Of a stretch of DNA of 64,000 nucleotides, positions 36,285 through 47,501 are shown piece by piece. The DNA comes from an uncultured Eubacterium sp. (GTDB taxonomy: Bacteria > Bacillota > Clostridia > Lachnospirales > Lachnospiraceae). The stretch spans positions 248,001-312,000 of the forward strand of contig CAMUHY010000001.1 of the NCBI GenBank assembly GCA_947088865.1, given 5' to 3'. Position numbers and translations under genes: made by a program. The notes under the pieces were generated by a model. It saw only the letters and a program-made list of their open reading frames with translations. It was not told where the DNA came from and did not search any database. Numbering within the stretch: position 1 is the first letter of the stretch; each line of letters begins with the position of its first letter.

Positions 36285-38270
36285 TTATTCCATTCCCAAA
36301 ATCCCCTTCACAATACATTCCTCATACCATTCTTTTGGCGCGCCACCGCTATGATACGCGCTGTCCAATAATTGATATATCTGTGGATAACGAATTTCCA
36401 GCCGCAATATATCCTTCAACTCAGATGTTTGCAATGGTAGTATTTTCATTCCTGTAATAAATGCCGTCCCTGAATGATTATAATATTCCATATTTTTCCT
36501 TGCTCTAAAATCCGAAATCACATTGTTATTAAGATTGGTTGTAATAAATACACAATAAGCCTCATTATCTGGATTTGTTAAGCAATATTCACCCAGATGC
36601 CTTGAGACAGGTTCCATTTCCATTCTGCGCTGATTGCTGCCATCGGCAAGCGTTGCCTCGATAAGCAATGTGTGTGCTGGATAATCTTGCTGTCTATCAT
36701 ACTTCCACACAATGTCCGCCTCCCCGCCGCCAGCATGTGTCTTAGGAAGCAAATCCGCTTCCAGTGAAAGATTCATATACTCTAAAACCTTTCCTTTGCG
36801 CCCACTGATAACATACCATGCAATTCCTAACACATATTCAAATATCGTAGGTATATCTGCATTATCAGTCACTAAAACTCTAATATTATTATCTTCTCTA
36901 TTTTCAAAAAAGGTAAACAAACTTATCAGTATATCCGTTGAAAATTTTTCATCAATCAATTTATTAAACCGTACATAACGCTCGTCCTGAATAACCTTTT
37001 TTGCTCCTGTCTTATCGGTAACGGCAATGCCAAGCAGCTGACTTAATTTTTTATAAAGTACATCTTCCTTTATCTCAAAACAAGCTGCGATTGCTTCAAG
37101 TGGGACATCTTCATTCAGTAAAGGGCTTTCTAAAAAAGCAAATTCAATCAATTTATCTGCAATATCTTCTATATAACATCGCGGCAGCATATCGAGCTGT
37201 ACTTTATTATCTTCAAAGAGAACCATATCGGTTATTTTAAAATATCTTCTATTTAAGTCAAAATAATCAGACAATGTTGCTTTTGCCTTAAATAGATGCA
37301 TTACCTTAAAAAACTCTTTATTAAATGTTTCCATATCTTCTGCCATTAATATTGGAACATTCTGCAATACCTTGCGTCCTTTTTTGACAATAACACTTCT
37401 TACAAGACTGCTAAAAAAATATTTTCGCCAGCTTCCGCCCACTTTACTGTTTGTCAATTTTTTTGTTGCTTCATATAATTCCAGAGCAGCCTCTTCTTTA
37501 TAAAATACAATCTTTAACAAAATTAAATATAGCTGATAATATGGTTTATCATATTTTGAGCTTTTGCGGTTGATGCCTATATCACAAATTAACTCTTCAG
37601 ACAAAGGCTGTGTCTGCAATAAATGCAGCGCCTCCTTATAATTATCCATATCGAACAATACCGATATAATAATTTCCTCATAATTGGTGCTACCTTTACG
37701 CGAATCAAGAATACATGCAATAATTTTATCGGTCGTTGTCCTATCAACACACAATGGCAGCAAGTAGGTAAATTCATCATAAGTCAAATAGTTCAACTTA
37801 CTTACAACATACAAAAATACCAAAAATGGTCTTACCTTTTTGCCATCTACATCATTGCATGTCTTTAATAACTGTTTAAAATAGACAAAACTATCACTTG
37901 GTATTTCTAATAAATTATCCGATTTATAATTGTGCGAAGCCGCGATTTGAAGCAGTTTATTGCCCGCTGGTGTAATCCTTCTCTCATCGTCCATCAGCCC
38001 TATATCACGAAGCCCTGATGTTTTTTCTCTGGCATCTTTATCAGGTCTTTTTGCATCGCCTGCCACAAAATTTTTTGATTTTAAAAAATCATAATACTGT
38101 TTTTGAAACGCATTATTTCCTGTCCATACTTGATTGCAGTTTTGGGACAGCTCTCTAAATTCTTTCATCAAAGCAAGCTGCCTTTCAATATTCATATTAA
38201 AATTATCAGTTCGATAACTTGTTGTCCCAACAGACCAACAATAACTTTTAAAATGGATATTATGCGCCAT
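36285..38270 (-). CDS. AlwI-family type IIS restriction endonuclease
   Basis: 661 residues from the ATG at 38270 (GAGGGA just upstream). It resembles the RE_AlwI family, which includes AlwI, PleI/MlyI and the nicking relatives of BstNBI. The N-terminus has HIHFKSYCWSVGTTSYRTDN-like order (NIHFKSYCWSVGTTSYRTDN). The PD-(D/E)XK-like core shows GGGEADIVWKYD followed by HTLLIEATLADGSNQRRME, giving D..E-x-T spacing near residues 535-560. It directly follows the two-domain methyltransferase gene (56-bp gap between the chosen start and the methyltransferase stop). The cut site probably lies outside an asymmetric sequence such as GGATC, but specificity cannot be read from the protein. Confidence 0.82.
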   Translation of the reverse strand: MAHNIHFKSYCWSVGTTSYRTDNFNMNIERQLALMKEFRELSQNCNQVWTGNNAFQKQYYDFLKSKNFVAGDAKRPDKDAREKTSGLRDIGLMDDERRITPAGNKLLQIAASHNYKSDNLLEIPSDSFVYFKQLLKTCNDVDGKKVRPFLVFLYVVSKLNYLTYDEFTYLLPLCVDRTTTDKIIACILDSRKGSTNYEEIIISVLFDMDNYKEALHLLQTQPLSEELICDIGINRKSSKYDKPYYQLYLILLKIVFYKEEAALELYEATKKLTNSKVGGSWRKYFFSSLVRSVIVKKGRKVLQNVPILMAEDMETFNKEFFKVMHLFKAKATLSDYFDLNRRYFKITDMVLFEDNKVQLDMLPRCYIEDIADKLIEFAFLESPLLNEDVPLEAIAACFEIKEDVLYKKLSQLLGIAVTDKTGAKKVIQDERYVRFNKLIDEKFSTDILISLFTFFENREDNNIRVLVTDNADIPTIFEYVLGIAWYVISGRKGKVLEYMNLSLEADLLPKTHAGGGEADIVWKYDRQQDYPAHTLLIEATLADGSNQRRMEMEPVSRHLGEYCLTNPDNEAYCVFITTNLNNNVISDFRARKNMEYYNHSGTAFITGMKILPLQTSELKDILRLEIRYPQIYQLLDSAYHSGGAPKEWYEECIVKGILGME

Positions 38271-38326
38271 CGTTCCCTCATTTCTGCACCGCTTTTGCAC
38301 CAAAAACTAAATTTTCATTATATTTT

Positions 38327-40474
38327 TTATAGATTTTCGACTTTGTAATTTACAATCAACACTTCTTTTGTAATTTCATTACGCCCTTTTGTATGATAAT
38401 TGGAATTGGAATAATTATAATTTAATGGAATTACTTTAAATTGTTTATGTTTTAAAATCCACTTGCTTAATATCTCGTTCTTTTTCCCCTTGCTTTCCAG
38501 CACGTTAGAAAGTGCAAATCGGATTCCTTTTTTATCCAATTGTTCCAAAAATGCAAGTAAATCTTCTTCATCTTTTTTTGTCCATCCATTCTGCTCATTA
38601 TAACTGGCACATGTAATCAAATACGGTGGGTCTGCATAAAAAAAGCTTTTTTCTGAATAGCTATCCACATCAATCTGCCGAAAATCTTGATTTGTAAATT
38701 GATAGTCACTGCTTTTGATTCTATCAATAAAAGCACCTAACTTTTCCTGCATTTTACTGTTAAAATCACGTTTTCCCACAGGAAGATTAAATTCTCCTTT
38801 TTGATTAAATCGAAGTTGATTATTAAAAGAGTACACAATCAATAAATACAGCATTAAATAATATTCGCTATCCATCTTATTTTTTGCATTAAAATCATCA
38901 CGCAATTTATTATATCCTGCTTTATTGTAAGAACCCACGCCCGACGAACTATCACATCCATAATATTCATATCCAAACTGGCTGACTAAAGATAATTGAT
39001 AATGATTGATAGTATCAAACATCCACTTTAAAATTTCTTTTTTTGACAACTTCCGAAACGTATTAAGCAATCCAATCAGATGTGTATTAGAATCGTTAAA
39101 TAACACTTTATTGCAGTCAACATTAATTCCTACATTGCATCCTCCGCAAAATAAATCAACAACCTTATCTGCATCTTTTGGAAAATAAGGCAATATCTGG
39201 GGCAGCAATTTATATTTTCCGCCTGTATAATTTAATGCCGATGGAATAATGGATTTTTTATCTGTATTACAAGTACATAAAAATAAGCGTTCTTGATTTT
39301 CTTGTATATCAGATTTTCCTGTGGAAAACGTCTTATAGTTCTCTGAAAATACTTGAACAGTTCCTTTTTTGCTTAAGATTCTTATAATATCCTCATCGCT
39401 TATCTTCGCATTGGAGCGTTCATTTCCCTTTTCTGCCATATTGTTATAAGACAATAAGATATACTTTGCATGAATAGAATCAATCAACTGTTCAAATACT
39501 TTTACAGCTTTCTGTGTACAATATGCACTCTTTAGAGCCGTTCTATCCATTTTCTTTGCCACGCCAAACACTTCTGGCTTTTCCCATCTTGCCACATTTT
39601 CTAATAAATGATACGCATCGCAATACTGCCTTGAATTATAAGGCGGGTCAATATATACTAAATCAGCCTCAATAGCAGAGGCAATATCATTAATGTCCAT
39701 ATTATAACACACATTATTTTCATTTAAATTCGTATCTGGCACTGGCACATACAGTTCTAAATGTTTTTCAAACGTGGTTCCCTGTCTGTAAGCATCATAA
39801 TGTCCGCATGTATTTGCAATCTTATCCATCGCATAAAGCAAAGAAGTAATCAGCAATGCGCGTTCTCTTTGATTAATTCTGCCTTTGTTGTATTGGTTTT
39901 CTATATCTTGTCTAATGTAACCAATCTTTCTGCAATCCTCCAACGAAAAATAAGTATCTGCAAAATGTTCGCTCATATAATTATCTTCAAGGACTTTCTT
40001 TTTATTGTAATCAACAATCATATCAATTATTTTTTCTTCTGAATAACGCTCTGGACTAAACCATGCCAAATGGCAAATATAATTGCTGTACATAATATCA
40101 TTTGTAATCAGCTTTTTATCTGTAAAAGCAGACGACACTGCCCCTGTACCGGCAAATATATCTGCTACTGTTGAAATTCCTGTACATTCTTTGTCAACAA
40201 TTCTTGTTATAAAAGGCAGCAATTTATATTTGTTCCCCAGATATCGCCTGTTATTAATCTTTGTGGTTTTATATTGTGGCTTTTGTGTACAAACTTTATT
40301 GTTTATATGATTTTTTCTTATATAATGATATAATTTTTCATATACAGCATCATTCCAAATGGGATGACCTTGTTCATTTTCTTGAATTTCCACCACGTTA
40401 TTCTTTTTTAAATAATAAAGATATGACCTTGATATGTCTAATTTTTTTGCCATTTCAGTTGCCGAATAATGCAT
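38327..40474 (-). CDS. Two-domain DNA adenine methyltransferase with N-terminal HTH (type IIS M protein)
   Basis: 715 residues from the ATG at 40474, which has GGAG eight bases upstream; an in-frame GTG at 40522 would be almost leaderless given the promoter at 40533-40560. Residues 1-60 look like a MerR-type helix-turn-helix (SATEMAKKLDISRSYLYYLK). Then come two Dam-like methyltransferase units: motif I VADIFAGTGAVS with DPPYNSRQY (about 276), and motif I VVDLFCGGCNVG with ADPPYLITCASY (about 615). As in M.FokI-type enzymes, two units are needed to methylate both strands of an asymmetric site. The HTH may autoregulate the system. It precedes the AlwI-like endonuclease gene. Confidence 0.88.
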   Translation of the reverse strand: MHYSATEMAKKLDISRSYLYYLKKNNVVEIQENEQGHPIWNDAVYEKLYHYIRKNHINNKVCTQKPQYKTTKINNRRYLGNKYKLLPFITRIVDKECTGISTVADIFAGTGAVSSAFTDKKLITNDIMYSNYICHLAWFSPERYSEEKIIDMIVDYNKKKVLEDNYMSEHFADTYFSLEDCRKIGYIRQDIENQYNKGRINQRERALLITSLLYAMDKIANTCGHYDAYRQGTTFEKHLELYVPVPDTNLNENNVCYNMDINDIASAIEADLVYIDPPYNSRQYCDAYHLLENVARWEKPEVFGVAKKMDRTALKSAYCTQKAVKVFEQLIDSIHAKYILLSYNNMAEKGNERSNAKISDEDIIRILSKKGTVQVFSENYKTFSTGKSDIQENQERLFLCTCNTDKKSIIPSALNYTGGKYKLLPQILPYFPKDADKVVDLFCGGCNVGINVDCNKVLFNDSNTHLIGLLNTFRKLSKKEILKWMFDTINHYQLSLVSQFGYEYYGCDSSSGVGSYNKAGYNKLRDDFNAKNKMDSEYYLMLYLLIVYSFNNQLRFNQKGEFNLPVGKRDFNSKMQEKLGAFIDRIKSSDYQFTNQDFRQIDVDSYSEKSFFYADPPYLITCASYNEQNGWTKKDEEDLLAFLEQLDKKGIRFALSNVLESKGKKNEILSKWILKHKQFKVIPLNYNYSNSNYHTKGRNEITKEVLIVNYKVENL

Positions 40475-40532
40475 CGCTTTTATCTCCATTTTATGCAACA
40501 TATTTTCCAATTTATTGGACACTTTTCATATA

Positions 40533-40560
40533 ATTATACCATTATATTGACTTATTTCAA
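40533..40560 (-). promoter_or_regulatory. Promoter of the restriction-modification operon
   Basis: Minus strand TTGAAA (40555-40560), 16-bp spacer, TATAAT (40533-40538). The predicted transcript start falls about five bases before the GTG at 40522, favouring the start at 40474. Confidence 0.7.
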
Positions 40561-40582
40561 GGATTTTTTATACTTTTTCCAA

Positions 40583-40635
40583 AAAAATGGATGCTAAAGT
40601 ATAATAAACATACAAATACTTTAGCATCCATTTTT
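40583..40635. repeat. Perfect 20-bp palindrome with 13-nt loop
   Basis: Left arm AAAAATGGATGCTAAAGTAT, right arm its exact reverse complement. Each strand ends in a T-run, so it could terminate in both directions, but no gene on either strand ends here. The MTase gene starts to the left and the unknown gene to the right. Confidence 0.8.
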
Positions 40636-40806
40636 AGAACTTTCGTTTGCTTTACCATAGAGCATGTAAAAACTTCTATTTATTTTTTATGATTATCTTA
40701 TTTTTTGTATAAAAAACTAAAATATGCTATTATATATTTATTTTTTACAAACAAATCATTTTCATAAAAATAATATAAAAATTATATTTCAGAATGGAGG
40801 ATTCCT

Positions 40807-41346
40807 ATGGATTATATAGTTGCTTTAAAAGATATTGTATCCAATTACGACGCCTTTTGCTCGGTTGCAAAAAATATTGAATGGATTTCTATTAAACCGC
40901 ACTATGATGATTGGTTTTATTGTGCATTAGGCATGTACCTTTATACCTTTGAGTTTCCACAAGAATATATACAAAATCACCCTGCACAAGCATACGTCCG
41001 AGCGCTTTTTTCCCGTATAGCATTTGACGAAGAATGGGACAATGATTTTTGGAATATACCACAAATGGAAAGAACATTCTATCTGGAAGAAGGAAGTGCG
41101 TTTTATAAAAGCTATGCTATTCCAAAACAATTACGATTCATTAAACGAGACTGGAACTATCTCGCCAATGAAATAAACAATTTTGCACAGATAAACAACA
41201 TTCCTTTTTCCAAACAAAAACCTTATATAGAACAATTTGAAAATGCTGCTGTTATTGAAATTGGCGGAGCATATCACGGTGATTCTGAATATCTAGCAAT
41301 AAAAGACAACCATATGCTTATGGTCAACTGTGGATGCTGGGACTAA
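40807..41346 (+). CDS. Hypothetical protein next to the restriction-modification genes
   Basis: 179 residues, cytosolic, acidic and rich in aromatic residues (HYDDWFYCALGMYLYTFEFP, WDNDFWNIPQMERTFYLEEG). It ends LMVNCGCWD. A GGAGG site precedes the ATG. I do not recognise a family; the shape recalls small immunity-type proteins but no motif proves it. It is convergent with the GH3 gene, and a terminator hairpin lies between them. Confidence 0.7.
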   Translation: MDYIVALKDIVSNYDAFCSVAKNIEWISIKPHYDDWFYCALGMYLYTFEFPQEYIQNHPAQAYVRALFSRIAFDEEWDNDFWNIPQMERTFYLEEGSAFYKSYAIPKQLRFIKRDWNYLANEINNFAQINNIPFSKQKPYIEQFENAAVIEIGGAYHGDSEYLAIKDNHMLMVNCGCWD

Positions 41347-41425
41347 TTGCTATAATTTTTTAACGAGCTGTCAATAAACAATTCTATTATAAACTTACAT
41401 AGACAATCACCATAAAAAATAAAAT

Positions 41426-41453
41426 GGCTATCTCCTACACCCAGAAGATAGCC
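41426..41453 (-). terminator. Terminator between the hypothetical gene and the GH3 gene
   Basis: 8-bp stem GGCTATCT/AGATAGCC; on the minus strand it is followed by ATTTTATTTTTTATGG. Suitable for the GH3 transcript and possibly for the convergent + gene. Confidence 0.7.
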
Positions 41454-41567
41454 TATTATAGTTCTTAAACATTGTTTATTCGTTTCTGGTGGCAATCATC
41501 AGACAAACAAACATCCTTTGATTATTCCTAAAATAATTATAAACAATTCCTTGCTTATTTGCAATAA

Positions 41568-44500
41568 TTAATTTAATTTATTGATACTTCCAAGATTATA
41601 TACATTGGTAAAACCAAACTGTGCTGCCATCTGTATTGCCTTTGCTGACCTTACGCCAGATGCACATCCAAACACTAAAACAGTATTTGTATCATATGCC
41701 GCAAGACCTTCTTCTAATCTGTCCATTGGAATATTGACAGCATCTTCTATTGGTTGTTCTGCAAATTCTGTCTCGCTTCTGACATCTATAAGCACTGCTC
41801 CTCCTGACATCAAAACTCTTGCTTCGTCAACCTCAATCGAATCTCCGCCAATATCACTCATATTGACTTCAATATCCGTTTGACCATCACCTGCATACAT
41901 CACGCCATCAACAATGCTCATTTCTTTAATATCAATATCGCTGACTTTTTTCAGCTTATAACATTTTTCGCAATCGGTAAATACAATGACAAGTCCATTG
42001 TCACATCCAGCATAAAGTCTATCTTTATATACTGCAAGCATATTGATTGTGTATGTATCATCATAGTTGTAAGGAACATCTGCTTCATAGAAATAATTGG
42101 TATTAAACTGTACTTTTGAACCACTTACTGTCTGCATCCATACTTTGGTTTCGCCCGATGTATCATGCTTTGTCAATACAACATCACGATTTCCCCATGT
42201 AACAAATTGTACAGGACGGTCAATTGCCTCCTCTTGTGGTGTCACACTAAGATATGATGTAGACATTGTCTGAGCTGAATTGACATAATATTCAACAATA
42301 ACGGCAAACAATTGCTTATTGCTGCTACCACCATAAATATATACTGGTTTCGTTGTATCTGTAACTTCAAGACTAACTGAAGCGATTGAACCTGTACCTG
42401 GCTGTGTAGCACTGTTTTCATCACTCTGATATATAGTCATGCTGCGTTCAGGCTCACCACCTAAGAACACTGCTGTCACTTTACATGGTGCTTCTGGTGT
42501 AAAGTATAAACTACGTCTGCTCTGTCCGCCAGAACCAGCCTGCCATGCCTTTGTAAAGCTATAATCATACGTTTTGCCATTTACATCTGTATATGTATAG
42601 TTTCCTTTCTTATTTGCCACTGTCCAATCCCCATAACCGCTCAAACCATTTATCGTACTCACGTATGCAACCCTATCTGTTCCGCCTGTCAATGGTGTGT
42701 AATCAAAATCTTTGCTGTCAAGTGAATAAACGACAATATTACCATCTTCTGGAATAATATAAACTTTCTCAAATGCCTCGGACAATGAATTATTATTCGC
42801 ATCACGAACCGTCAACCTTACTGTTTCACCACCCGTGGCACCTGTTTCTATCTCAAATTCTCCTGTTCCCTTTACATCTGTACTTACTGTATTTTTAACA
42901 CTTCCATCTGCATTAAGGACCTCTGCAACAAGCTTTACAGTCTCTGCGAGTGTACTTCCACGATATTTCAATGCGGCTTTGATTTTACCATTTGTTCTAT
43001 TGAGTGCATTTTCAATAACATATGGTACATCATCATTGTTCTCAATATAGTTCAATCTGAAATAGTCAAGATTTACCCCGTTGGTTTGAACATAAATTGT
43101 AGCACATCCATATTCATCAAGTAATCCATTTATTTGAGCATTTTTCAAGCTTTCTGTATTCAATGTAAGCGTTACATCTGCCCATGTACTCCATGCACCT
43201 GTTGCTGAGACAGAAGCTGTGGCGATTAAATTGCTTGATGTAGTATTCTTATCTAGGCTGATATTAATTACATTCGCATTTTTACCTGCATATCTTGCTA
43301 CAATACTATCAAGATTTGATAGCTTAACCGATTTATATTCCATCCATGCGTTGCCTGTGCTTCCTGCATCGTGACCGCCGCTGGAACCGTTTTGAGCATC
43401 GGACAAATTCGCTCCATTTCCAGCATCTGCATATTCTGCCTCAATCTGCATATTAACATGTACCATAATTTTTCCGCAGACCATATTTTCAATATCTGAA
43501 GCCGTAATCTGGATAATACCATTTCCATATACAATCAGATTGCCATCTTTATCAATATCTGCGACCTTACGAACCGAATTGTCAAACTTGCGGACATTCC
43601 ATGTCAATTTTGAATTATCAATAGGATTTCCGTCTTTATCAAGTACTTTAAGTGCTATTCCCTTATATGGATTTATATTTGTAATTGTACCTGTTGCTCC
43701 ATTATACATAGGAATACCGCCATCACGGTAATCAATCATGCCTGCTTTGATATGTTCTGGATTGACTGATTCCACACTGTAACCAACTGTAAGCTTATCC
43801 ATCTCAATAGAATTTAAGTCATTGATTGCCTTTGCAAGCACAGTATTTAATTCTGTTTTTATCATAACAGCATCTAAGCTGGCTAATCCCTGCTGATAAA
43901 TTGCTGTAAGCTCTGCATAATTTTTATCCGAATAAGCAGCTTTTGGAAGTTTGTTATAACTTTCTGTCAATTCTGCTTTTGCTGCCTCAACCTCTTCTGG
44001 AGATGGTTTAATCTCAATCTGATTAACTACAGGATATGAAGTTGAAACTGTTTTATCATTTATTGTTACAGAAATATGAATCGTTGTAACGCCTTCTTTT
44101 GCTCCTGATGTAACAATACCATTTTCATCTACCGATGCAACATCTGTATTATCACTTGTATAAACAACCGTTGTACTACTGCTGTCTAAATCAGCCCATG
44201 CTTCATCAGACATGATTGCTGATACGTTAGAACTGATTGTTGTACCAGATGTAAGTCCTGTGCCATCTTCATAGACAAGTCCTTTTACTAAAATACCGCT
44301 TGGTATTGCCTTAACAGTCTTTAATATCGATTCAAGTGTACCTGTCACTTCAAATTGCTTTGACAATGCAGTATCATTTGCATTTTTTGCTATATATGCT
44401 GTATATGTACCTGTTGTGACAATATCTTTTTGTGCTGCTTCGTCAAATAAATACAACTCTTTAATATCCAAACTAAATGAAACGGTCTTTGTCTCATTTG

Positions 44501-47484
44501 GCTGAAGTTCAACCTTTTCAAAACCTTTAAGCTGTTTTGTAGGAGTTGTTCCAACACCTGAATTTGGAGCCGCAACATAGAGCTGAATAACCTCTTTACC
44601 TGCCACAGAACCTGTATTTTTCACATCAACTGTAAAATTTAGCGTTCCATTTGCATCCACGCTTGTCTTATCCATTGTCATATTGGAATACTCAAAATTG
44701 GTATAGCTTAAGCCATAACCAAATGGATAAACTGGCGTTTTACTATAATACTGATATGTATGTCCTGGATTATCTCCATCTGCTTGAATATTATAATTGG
44801 TATACACACCACTAATATCTTCAATCGTCTTTGTTGTTCCGGCAAGCTCCATCTTCTTTACATCATCATTTTTATACCATGTTGTAGTAAGTTTACCTGA
44901 TGGATTCACTTCACCTGTCAATACCTTGCCAAGTGCTGTACCCTGTGTTTGTCCATTATATGATGTCCACAAAATCGCTTTACAGTTATCCATAAAGGGC
45001 TCAACATTAATCTGTCCAACGGTCTGCATAACAACAATTGTCTTATCAGGATATGCTTTTGTAATTTCATTAACATGAGACTGTGATTCAGGAAGGTCTA
45101 TTGTAGCTCTGTCCTTTGACTCTGATGAGTCTGCATCGCCAAATCCAGCCTGCTTTGGCACGGTACCAGCATAGGCAATAATAACATCGGCTGCATCAAG
45201 CTGTGCTTGATATGCTGCTACTGAAAATGGTTCAACAGCAACACTTGCTGAAATATACATATCCGCTGTGCCGTTATATCCTCCATCTTCGCCTGTATAT
45301 TCACCTGTACATGCCACATATGTATCTGCATTTGCTGTTGTCTGTGAAGAAACAGAAGCAACGGTAGGTCCGCCATTGCCATAAGCAATATTAATCGAAC
45401 CACCCTTTCTGCTGCCTGTAGCCATCTCTACTTGTACACTTGCTACACTATCAAAATTAACATTGGATATGACCGCCTTTGCTATTGGCGTAACATCTAT
45501 AAATGTGCCATTGGAAACAGTCATTCCGGATACGCCTGTTGCCTTTGACAAATCAACAGCTCTTGTTGAACCATTTTTTAATACAAGCGTGATACTCTTC
45601 ACATTAAACAAAGATTCGTCATCCGACACAACACCAAGATGATTGACTTCAACATTGGCATTGGCATTTGTCAATTCTTTTCTGATACCTTGTATAGGGT
45701 TTACTGTCTTTGTCGGTGTACTTGAGTAATCTCCTAATGCAAGTGTATTTGCCATATTGCCGACAACAGCAACCTTTGTCACATCTTTTTTAAGAGGAAG
45801 CGTATTGTCATCATTTTTAAGAAGTACCCATGATTCTTCTGCAACTTCTTCTGCCACAGCAACATTTTCATCGGTCTCAATTACACTTGAAGTAATATTT
45901 CTATAAGTACAATCAAGATCAAATTCGCCTGTTCTAAATCTTTGTAAGAACAGCTCATATACAACACGTCCTAATTCTAATTCACTCAAGTAACCATTCT
46001 CAACAGCAGCAACACCATGTAATCCGGATTTGTTATTACCGCTCTGATAACATTCAAGATTTAATCCAGACTTGTAGGCTTCTGCAATATACTGTTCATC
46101 AGGAAGTGAATCACTGCCTAATATCCCTGTCTTAAAAGCATTGCTTGCTAACAAATAAGCACCAGCACCACAGTCACTTGTCACATATCCGCTAAAACCC
46201 CAATTGCGTCGAAGTAAATCCTGAAGCAGATAAGAGTTGGAAAGAGATGGTATAAAATTGTAAATATATTCACCATTTCTGGTGATAGTTGTCGCATTGT
46301 ATGAGGTCATTACGGATGTAGGATTAGCCTGCTCTGTAATGTTTTTAAATACTTTTGTATAGTAATTTCTAAAGTTAAATTCAGTCATTAACGAAGAGCC
46401 GTTGCTGCGGTTCTTTTCATTATTATTGGCTGCAAAATGCTTTAATGTTGAAATGGTTTTCAAATATGTTTCATCATTTCCCTGCATACCTTTGACAAAC
46501 TCAGAACCAAGCTGTCCTGTAAGATATGGGTCTTCACCCATTGTCTCTTCATTTCTTCCCCAACGAGGGTCACGTGCCATATTGACTGTTGGACTCCAAT
46601 ATGAAAGATCATACTTACTATTCTTTGCTCGTGCCTCTGTTGAAGTAATATCTGCAAGTTTATATATAAGACTTCTATTCCATGTATTTGACATAGCAAG
46701 CGGTACAGGGAAGCTTGTAGCTTGTCCCTGTCTTGCAACGCCATGGAGCGCCTCTCTCCAATAATTGTAAGCAGATACGCCCAATCTTTCAATCGCTGCT
46801 GCCCTATAGCCAAGCTGTGATACTTTCTCCTCAAGAGTCATTCTCGATACAAGGTCAGCCGCACGTTCTTCAAATGAGAGTGATGTGTCAAGATATGACA
46901 ATTCTTTTCCATCTTCACCGATTTTGCTATTGTATATCTTTACATAAACATAATTTCCACAATATGCTGATTTTTCGCCGCTTATGTTGAGTGTGACATT
47001 TCCACTCGCCTCTGTTGTTATAAGATTTGCTGTATTGATTTGATATTTACTCCACGAACCAGTATTGATATTATTAAATGTTGCCACCGTTGTGCTGCCA
47101 ACCTTAATCGTGACAGCAACATCTGTCTTACATCCTGCATACAAATCAATTCTATCATAGCCGGAATTTTGAAGCTCCACACTTTGTAAAGTCAAAACAG
47201 CTGCGCCGTCTTTATTCGTTTTTAAATTATCTGGTCTTTTATAACCCCCCATTAACCGTATCCTCAATAAGTGTGCCGCCGCCGCTTTGGGTGATACTAT
47301 CCTCACCGAAAGAGAAGGTTATTGATTTATCAGAATTTGTAGTAACTATGCCATAATCTCCTGCTGCTAAAACGAACAATTGTGGTGGAAATACCATACA
47401 AGACAATGCCATTAAAACAGACAAAATCACTGCAAGAGATTTTTTTAATTTCATAGAAATCTTCATTTCTGCACTGCTTTTCAC
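41568..47484 (-). CDS. Secreted GH3 glycosidase with CBM, FIVAR-like and rhodanese domains; frame broken at a G6 tract
   Basis: A signal-peptide frame (47484 down to the tract; KKSLAVILSVLMALSCMVFP) runs into a G6 tract at 47245-47250. One G fewer would join it to a frame of about 1890 residues. Domains in the large frame: CBM6-like (20-130), GH3 N-domain (137-460) with WSPTVNMARDPRWGRNEETMG and the nucleophile Asp378 in GYVTSDCGA, GH3 C-domain with an inserted beta-sandwich, Fn3-like (about 880-960), Big-like, FIVAR-like helices, a second CBM6-like domain, a propeller-like region, and a C-terminal rhodanese domain (1827-1912) with Cys in FGCASGVRSA. The likely role is plant or mucin glycan hydrolysis. 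GGAGG precedes the GTG start. It is 17 bp downstream of the surface-protein gene. Confidence 0.82.
47245..47250 (-). repeat. G6 tract that breaks the GH3 gene
   Basis: CCCCCC on +, GGGGGG on the coding strand. The sequence ...ACG GTT AAT GGG GGG TTA TAA stops at once; with five G it reads VNGGYKRPDN and stays open to 41568. Confidence 0.85.
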
Positions 47485-47501
47485 GCTAAGCACCTCCTTT
47501 T

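Noticed and set aside
41568-47306. Reading the GH3 gene as complete from an internal ATG at 47306
   Set aside because: The first 20 residues of that frame match nothing, there is no ribosome-binding site or signal peptide, and the signal peptide is found in frame -1 just upstream of the G6 tract.
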